The notes beneath the pieces were generated by a model. The model was not told where the DNA came from. It did not search any database and saw nothing but the letters and a program-made list of their open reading frames with translations. 7,852 nucleotides of DNA from a bacterium (lineage in GTDB: Bacteria; Bacillota_A; Clostridia; Lachnospirales; Lachnospiraceae): the NCBI GenBank assembly GCA_004562915.1, contig SFQZ01000104.1, positions 1 through 7,852 on the forward strand, given 5' to 3'. This document shows, one piece after another, positions 5,024 through 7,852 of this stretch (position 1 is its first letter; each line of letters opens with the position of its first letter). The translations under genes were made by a program, and so were the position numbers.

Positions 5024-5532
5024 TGGGATATAAGGTTGGAGATGAAGTATTGGTAAAGGCAGTGATAAATGATATTTGCGTAGGAGAAGTTCATCCTTAC
5101 GAAGTCAAGGCGGTTGATAATCCAAGGTGTGGAAGTAGTGCAAGAGTTATATATGTTCGTGAAGAGGACGTTCTTCCGGTGCCTACCATGACCGCAGAGG
5201 AGGCGTGGGAGATTGCAAGAAATATTTCAGATATGGGAATCGGAAAAGCAGGAAAAATATTTGGTACGGCGCATGTAGGGAATATATTTCATGGAAACAC
5301 GGTAGAAGAAGCCAAAGCCAGAATCGAAGCGTGGGGAGCGGAGAAAGAGATTAAGGCTGGTGATGAAGTAGAATTTGATGATACTGCCAATGATATTCAT
5401 AGATCCATGTATGTGACCAGCAAATATAATGATACTGATTACTGCGGAATCTGCAGAAACGGCGATACTTACTGCGTACATAAGTCGGCACTCAAAAGAC
5501 CGGACGCCACATCGATATTGAAGGGATTCTGA
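5023..5532 (+). CDS. Two-module protein of unknown function
   Basis: Two ATG codons stand in tandem at 5020 and 5023. AAGGAG at 5010-5015 is seven bases from the second, which I prefer; the product is then 169 residues. It seems to hold two similar beta-rich modules. Residues 3-52 start YKVGDEVLV and end YVREEDVLP; residues 110-160 start IKAGDEVEF and end YCVHKSALKRP. Each resembles a small SH3/KOW-like barrel opening with a G-D-E-V strand. Between them, EEAWEIARNISDMG and EEAKARIEAWG look like helices. No catalytic motif is visible. I do not recognise the family; the barrels would suit nucleic-acid or protein binding. Confidence 0.7.
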   Translation: MGYKVGDEVLVKAVINDICVGEVHPYEVKAVDNPRCGSSARVIYVREEDVLPVPTMTAEEAWEIARNISDMGIGKAGKIFGTAHVGNIFHGNTVEEAKARIEAWGAEKEIKAGDEVEFDDTANDIHRSMYVTSKYNDTDYCGICRNGDTYCVHKSALKRPDATSILKGF

Positions 5533-5554
5533 AGCAGATTGGAGGGGATGAGTG

Positions 5555-5779
5555 ATGAAAAAATATAAATGTATAGAATCATTTGCTGTATATACCTATG
5601 ACGATGACGGATTTCTCATCGAAAATAATCCTCAGGTAATAGAGGAAGGAGAGATTTACACACTTGATGAAACGGGAAGTATGATAATCGGAGGCGAAGT
5701 CCACCTTGATCATGAAAACGGTTCATGGCTGAAATTGACGAAAGATAGCTTGAAAAAATATTTTGAGGAGGATAAATGA
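5555..5779 (+). CDS. Small acidic phage protein of unknown function
   Basis: The ATG at 5555 is preferred over the GTG at 5552 because GGAGGGG (5541-5547) is seven bases before it. The 74-residue product starts MKKYKCIESF and is rich in Asp, Glu and Tyr, with alternating hydrophobic residues that suggest a compact beta fold, ending in a helix DSLKKYFEEDK. Similar small proteins with an M-K-K-Y-x-C start and an E-x-F/Y C-terminal helix are common in gut Firmicutes phages; none has a function known to me. The stop overlaps the next start (ATGATG at 5776). Confidence 0.65.
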   Translation: MKKYKCIESFAVYTYDDDGFLIENNPQVIEEGEIYTLDETGSMIIGGEVHLDHENGSWLKLTKDSLKKYFEEDK

Positions 5780-5826
5780 TGAACGATAGATACTTATTCC
5801 GTGCAAAGCGGATTGATAACGGAGGT
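5776..5826 (+). pseudogene. yopX: 5' remnant of a yopX gene
   Basis: The frame opening at ATG 5776 (or 5779) reads MNDRYLFRAKRIDNGG. RYLFR-x-KRIDNGE is the typical start of YopX-family phage proteins, which are normally about 120-140 residues. After the Gly-Gly the match stops, and the frame closes at TGA 5848-5850 after only 24 codons. The sequence that should encode EW...G becomes GGAGG, the ribosome site of the endonuclease-like gene. The 3' end of yopX reappears at 6363-6413. A truncated peptide may still be made because the start overlaps the preceding stop. Confidence 0.62.
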
Positions 5827-5833
5827 AATACAC

Positions 5834-6370
5834 ATGGGAAAAGCCATTGATATAGCCGGAGAACAGTACGGAAATTTAACAGCAGTAAAGGTAGATCATT
5901 TGGGAAAAAGGAATAAAAGATATTGGCTATGCAAATGCTCCTGTGGGAAATATACAGTGCAGTCTGTCGGTGATTTAAGAGCTGGTAAAGTCAAGTCTTG
6001 TGGGTGTAAGCGCTATATACCATTGGTTAAAAGAAATACAACTCACGGAGAATCAAAAACGAGGCTTTATCACATTTGGAGAGGTATGAAAACAAGATGC
6101 CAGAATCCAAATCACGGAGACTATGTAGATTATGGAGCAAGAGGAATCAAGGTATGTAGTGAATGGGATGAATCGTATGAATCGTTTAGAGATTGGGCGA
6201 TGTCTCATGGTTATTATGAAAATTTAACGATTGAGAGGAACGATGTGAATGGAGATTATTGTCCAGAAAACTGTTGCTGGATTAATAAAATCGAGCAGGC
6301 GAAAAATAAAAGACCAAGAAAAAGTTTGTGCAATAGAGACGAGAAAGGAAGGTTTGTAAAAAGTGCATAG
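5834..6370 (+). CDS. Homing-endonuclease-like (HNH/AP2-type) protein
   Basis: The start at 5834 is chosen because GGAGG (5821-5825) lies eight bases before it; an in-frame ATG at 5801 lies within the yopX fragment. The 178-residue product opens with a GEQYGNLTAV strand, then WLCKCSCGK and KSCGC (Cys 33, 35, 37, 56, 58), a zinc-knuckle-like segment. Next comes TRLYHIWRGMKTRCQNP and DYGARGIKVCSEW (77-111), then YENLTIERNDVNGDYCPENC (128-147). Proteins of this layout are common free-standing phage genes related to HNH/AP2 homing endonucleases, which cut DNA and spread by gene conversion. The HNH-like part has Glu-Arg where relatives have DR or DH, and CCW where CRW is usual, so activity is uncertain. 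It sits between the two ends of a broken yopX, as expected for a mobile gene. The C terminus is strongly basic. Confidence 0.72.
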   Translation: MGKAIDIAGEQYGNLTAVKVDHLGKRNKRYWLCKCSCGKYTVQSVGDLRAGKVKSCGCKRYIPLVKRNTTHGESKTRLYHIWRGMKTRCQNPNHGDYVDYGARGIKVCSEWDESYESFRDWAMSHGYYENLTIERNDVNGDYCPENCCWINKIEQAKNKRPRKSLCNRDEKGRFVKSA

Positions 6371-6413
6371 TATTATTTTCGATAATCCGGAATTACTGGA
6401 ACAGGAGGACTGA
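6363..6413 (+). pseudogene. yopX: 3' remnant of a yopX gene
   Basis: From 6363 the frame reads VHSIIFDNPELLEQED and stops at TGA 6411-6413. (I/Y)-x-DNPELLE is the characteristic C terminus of YopX-family proteins. Upstream in this frame a TAA stands at 6357-6359, so it is no longer joined to a yopX start. The first eight bases overlap the end of the endonuclease-like gene. The GAACAGGAGG encoding its last residues provides the ribosome binding site for the next gene, a reason it could be retained. The central ~90-110 codons of yopX are missing. Confidence 0.6.
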
Positions 6414-6416
6414 GTG

Positions 6417-6755
6417 ATGATATTTATAAATAGTCCATTTGAAATATTAGATGAAGCATTCCAAAACCTATACCCGAAAAAGGAATATAAAGCCTGCTTT
6501 GAACCGGAATTGGAAGACGAAAAAGGTAATACGGTATATGGATTTACACAGTTTAATGATGATGAAACGCCAGTAATTGCAATCAGCGCAGATTTAACTA
6601 TAAAAGATGCAGTGGAGATATTTGCACATGAACTGGCTCATGTAGCTGCTGGCGCGGGAGCGGGACACGGAAAAAAGTGGAAACAGGAATTTGAAAAAAT
6701 ATTCCAGGAATACCACAGGATCGGAAGAGAAATGTTTCCAGAACAGGAGGGATGA
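6417..6755 (+). CDS. SprT-like minimal zinc metalloprotease domain protein
   Basis: The ATG at 6417 has AGGAGG at 6403-6408 with eight-base spacing; a GTG at 6414 would add one residue. The 112-residue product carries the zinc signature H71-E-L-A-H75 followed by GHGKKWK, giving a third ligand at H84. The order HExxH then G-H-G-x-x-W/F matches SprT-like proteases (relatives of Spartan, which degrades DNA-protein crosslinks). The phage protein is little more than the catalytic domain. The N-terminal ~60 residues form the expected strand region (VIAISADLT) before the active-site helix. There is no signal peptide, so it acts in the cytoplasm. Possible role: removing proteins crosslinked to phage DNA, or cutting a host protein; neither is shown. 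It overlaps the next gene's start region. Confidence 0.8.
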   Translation: MIFINSPFEILDEAFQNLYPKKEYKACFEPELEDEKGNTVYGFTQFNDDETPVIAISADLTIKDAVEIFAHELAHVAAGAGAGHGKKWKQEFEKIFQEYHRIGREMFPEQEG

Positions 6756-6757
6756 CG

Positions 6758-7063
6758 ATGGATTATCAGGAAGTGATTGAACTGCTGAAAAGTGCGAATA
6801 GAAGTAATGACATGGTAGGGATTCTGCCAAAATCAGATATTTCAAAAGTTATTATTTCTGCCATGCGGGAGCTACAGGAATACAAACAGCTTGGCGCTCT
6901 GGAAGAAGTCAGGGAGGCGGTAGAGAAGCAGGAAGAAGAACGCCCGCAAAAGGTGTTGGGAATATTCGGCGGCGAAGAATATGAATGCCGTGAATGTGGG
7001 AATACCGTGGAATATATGGATGAATACTGCAGGTATTGCGGACAGAAACAGGATTGGGAGTGA
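6758..7063 (+). CDS. Zinc-ribbon protein with N-terminal helical region
   Basis: I choose ATG 6758 over 6752 because AGGAGG (6745-6750) is seven bases from the former and one base from the latter. The 101-residue product has a helical N-terminal part (residues 1-60) that includes KVIISAMRELQEYKQLG and EEVREAVEKQEEE, an amphipathic, possibly coiled region. The C terminus is a zinc ribbon: C77-x2-C80 and C91-x2-C94 in ECRECGNT...EYCRYCGQKQDW. This design is frequent among small phage proteins of Clostridia; the role is unknown and may be protein or nucleic-acid binding. It overlaps the protease gene's ribosome-site region and is coupled to it. Confidence 0.75.
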   Translation: MDYQEVIELLKSANRSNDMVGILPKSDISKVIISAMRELQEYKQLGALEEVREAVEKQEEERPQKVLGIFGGEEYECRECGNTVEYMDEYCRYCGQKQDWE

Positions 7064-7069
7064 GGAAGA

Positions 7070-7834
7070 ATGAAGCGAGAAGAGTTGTTGCAGGCGGCAA
7101 AGCCGATTCTGTTCAATACAGATATGGTTCGGGCTATTCTTGCTGATCAAAAGAAAGTAACCAGACGGGTGGTTAAACTGAAATACGATAATACACACCA
7201 TGAAATGAAAACGGATAAGTATGGGACCCGCCTGATTGAAATTCAGAATGATGTAGAAGGAGAAACATTTGGAAAGAATGAAGATGGAACTACCTGGAGA
7301 CGAATCAGAGGATACATAGAACCGAAGCAACCGTACAAAAAGTGCGATATTCTATATGTACGGGAAACGTGGGGAATATCCAACCTAAATTATGATGAAA
7401 AGGTCGGATATATAGTTTACAAGGCGTCGGAAAGCGAGAAATACGAGGGATGCAGAGCGGTAAAGCTTCCGGAAGATAAATTTGAGAAATTATATGATTC
7501 TATGGCAGAGAATAATCCGGATTGGCGCCCATCCATCCACATGCCAAAGGAAGCAACTAGGATATTTCTGAAAGTAACGGATGTGCGTGCGGAGCGATTG
7601 CAGGAGATTACGAAAGATCAAGCTAGAGCCGAGGGATGTGATGGCAGATGCGAGTGTCCCAGCAGCGGAACAGAAGGAAGTCTATCATGCGTAACAAGAG
7701 ATTTTAGTATTGAAAAGTTTGGAACAGTTTGGAATTCTACTATCAAGGTGTCAGATCTTGATCACTATGGATGGGATGCAAATCCCTGGGTATGGGTTAT
7801 CGAATTTGAGAGGGTAATAGAAGAGAAAAACTGA
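7070..7834 (+). CDS. Phage ASCH/PUA-like domain protein
   Basis: This 254-residue protein follows the zinc-ribbon gene after six bases, with GAGGAAG just before the ATG. It has the segments of a widespread phage family: KPILFNTDMVRAIL (11-24) with KKVTRRVV, CDILYVRETWG (92-102), WRPSIHMPKEATRIFLKVTD (152-171), ERLQEIT with a following EGC, and a C terminus WNSTIKVSDLDHYGWDANPW then VWVIEFERV. The spacing of GD/CDILYVRETW and the closing W-V-x-x-F-E strand is that of ASCH/PUA-like beta-barrels, which bind RNA or modified nucleotides. The family's biological role is not established to my knowledge. An insertion at about residues 40-90 is more variable and charged, and a Cys-rich loop GCDGRCECPSSG (189-200) is unusual. 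Cytoplasmic. The CDS is very secure; the fold assignment is moderately so. Confidence 0.85.
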   Translation: MKREELLQAAKPILFNTDMVRAILADQKKVTRRVVKLKYDNTHHEMKTDKYGTRLIEIQNDVEGETFGKNEDGTTWRRIRGYIEPKQPYKKCDILYVRETWGISNLNYDEKVGYIVYKASESEKYEGCRAVKLPEDKFEKLYDSMAENNPDWRPSIHMPKEATRIFLKVTDVRAERLQEITKDQARAEGCDGRCECPSSGTEGSLSCVTRDFSIEKFGTVWNSTIKVSDLDHYGWDANPWVWVIEFERVIEEKN

Positions 7835-7852
7835 TTACAGAGGAAGGGCCGG

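Noticed and set aside
5801..5833. Upstream start of the endonuclease-like gene at 5801
   Set aside because: The extra 11 residues come from the yopX fragment in another frame; GGAGG is correctly placed for 5834 only.
6872..7330. 152-codon minus-strand frame and nearby minus-strand frames
   Set aside because: They lie opposite two secure plus-strand genes and have Ser/Phe/His-rich composition typical of antisense frames in purine-rich coding sequence.
7835..7852. Start of another gene at the right edge
   Set aside because: AGAGGAAG could be a ribosome site, but only 18 bases remain and no start codon is visible.

Overview
The window looks like part of a temperate siphovirus-type prophage, or a related integrated element, from a low-to-moderate GC Firmicute, most likely a Clostridia/Lachnospiraceae gut bacterium. 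This rests on strong AGGAGG-type ribosome binding sites, AT-rich coding sequence, short overlapping genes on one strand, and protein families common in such phages (replication ATPase, Dam-type methylase, PAPS-reductase-like protein, YopX, small Cys-rich proteins, an ASCH/PUA-like protein). No structural, integrase or lysis genes are visible, so this is the replication and early-middle accessory region only.

Layout. Bases 1-972 hold the C-terminal part of a replication ATPase (primase-helicase type), open at the left edge. Bases 997-2052 hold five small genes: two unknowns, a helix-turn-helix protein, and two peptides of 43 and 38 residues. Bases 2075-2341 hold the only minus-strand gene, a 62-residue BFD-like [2Fe-2S] protein with its own candidate -10 box and terminator-like hairpin. 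Bases 2343-4441 hold a D12-class adenine methyltransferase and a PAPS-reductase-like protein. Each is preceded by a similar structured leader in which the best Shine-Dalgarno lies about 45 bases upstream of the ATG and is paired in a hairpin.

The 3' end of the PAPS-reductase-like gene runs out of frame into the last 68 codons of a cytosine-5 methyltransferase (4372-4578), the scar of a deletion. Two small Cys-rich genes follow, separated by an array of palindromic ~20-bp repeats (4775-4839) that contains a promoter-like sequence. Next come a two-module unknown protein, a 74-residue acidic protein, and a yopX gene whose middle has been replaced by a homing-endonuclease-like gene (5776-6413). 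The window ends with a SprT-like zinc protease, a zinc-ribbon protein and an ASCH/PUA-like protein.

How the genes may work together. The left part belongs to DNA replication. The centre is a DNA-modification block: the adenine methylase, the PAPS-reductase-like enzyme and a cytosine methylase that has been lost. The Fe-S protein sits beside it and could serve the PAPS-reductase-like enzyme, but that link is inference. The right part is a string of small, translationally coupled accessory genes. The most notable features are the two gene-replacement scars, the paired structured leaders, the opposite-strand Fe-S gene and the palindromic array.
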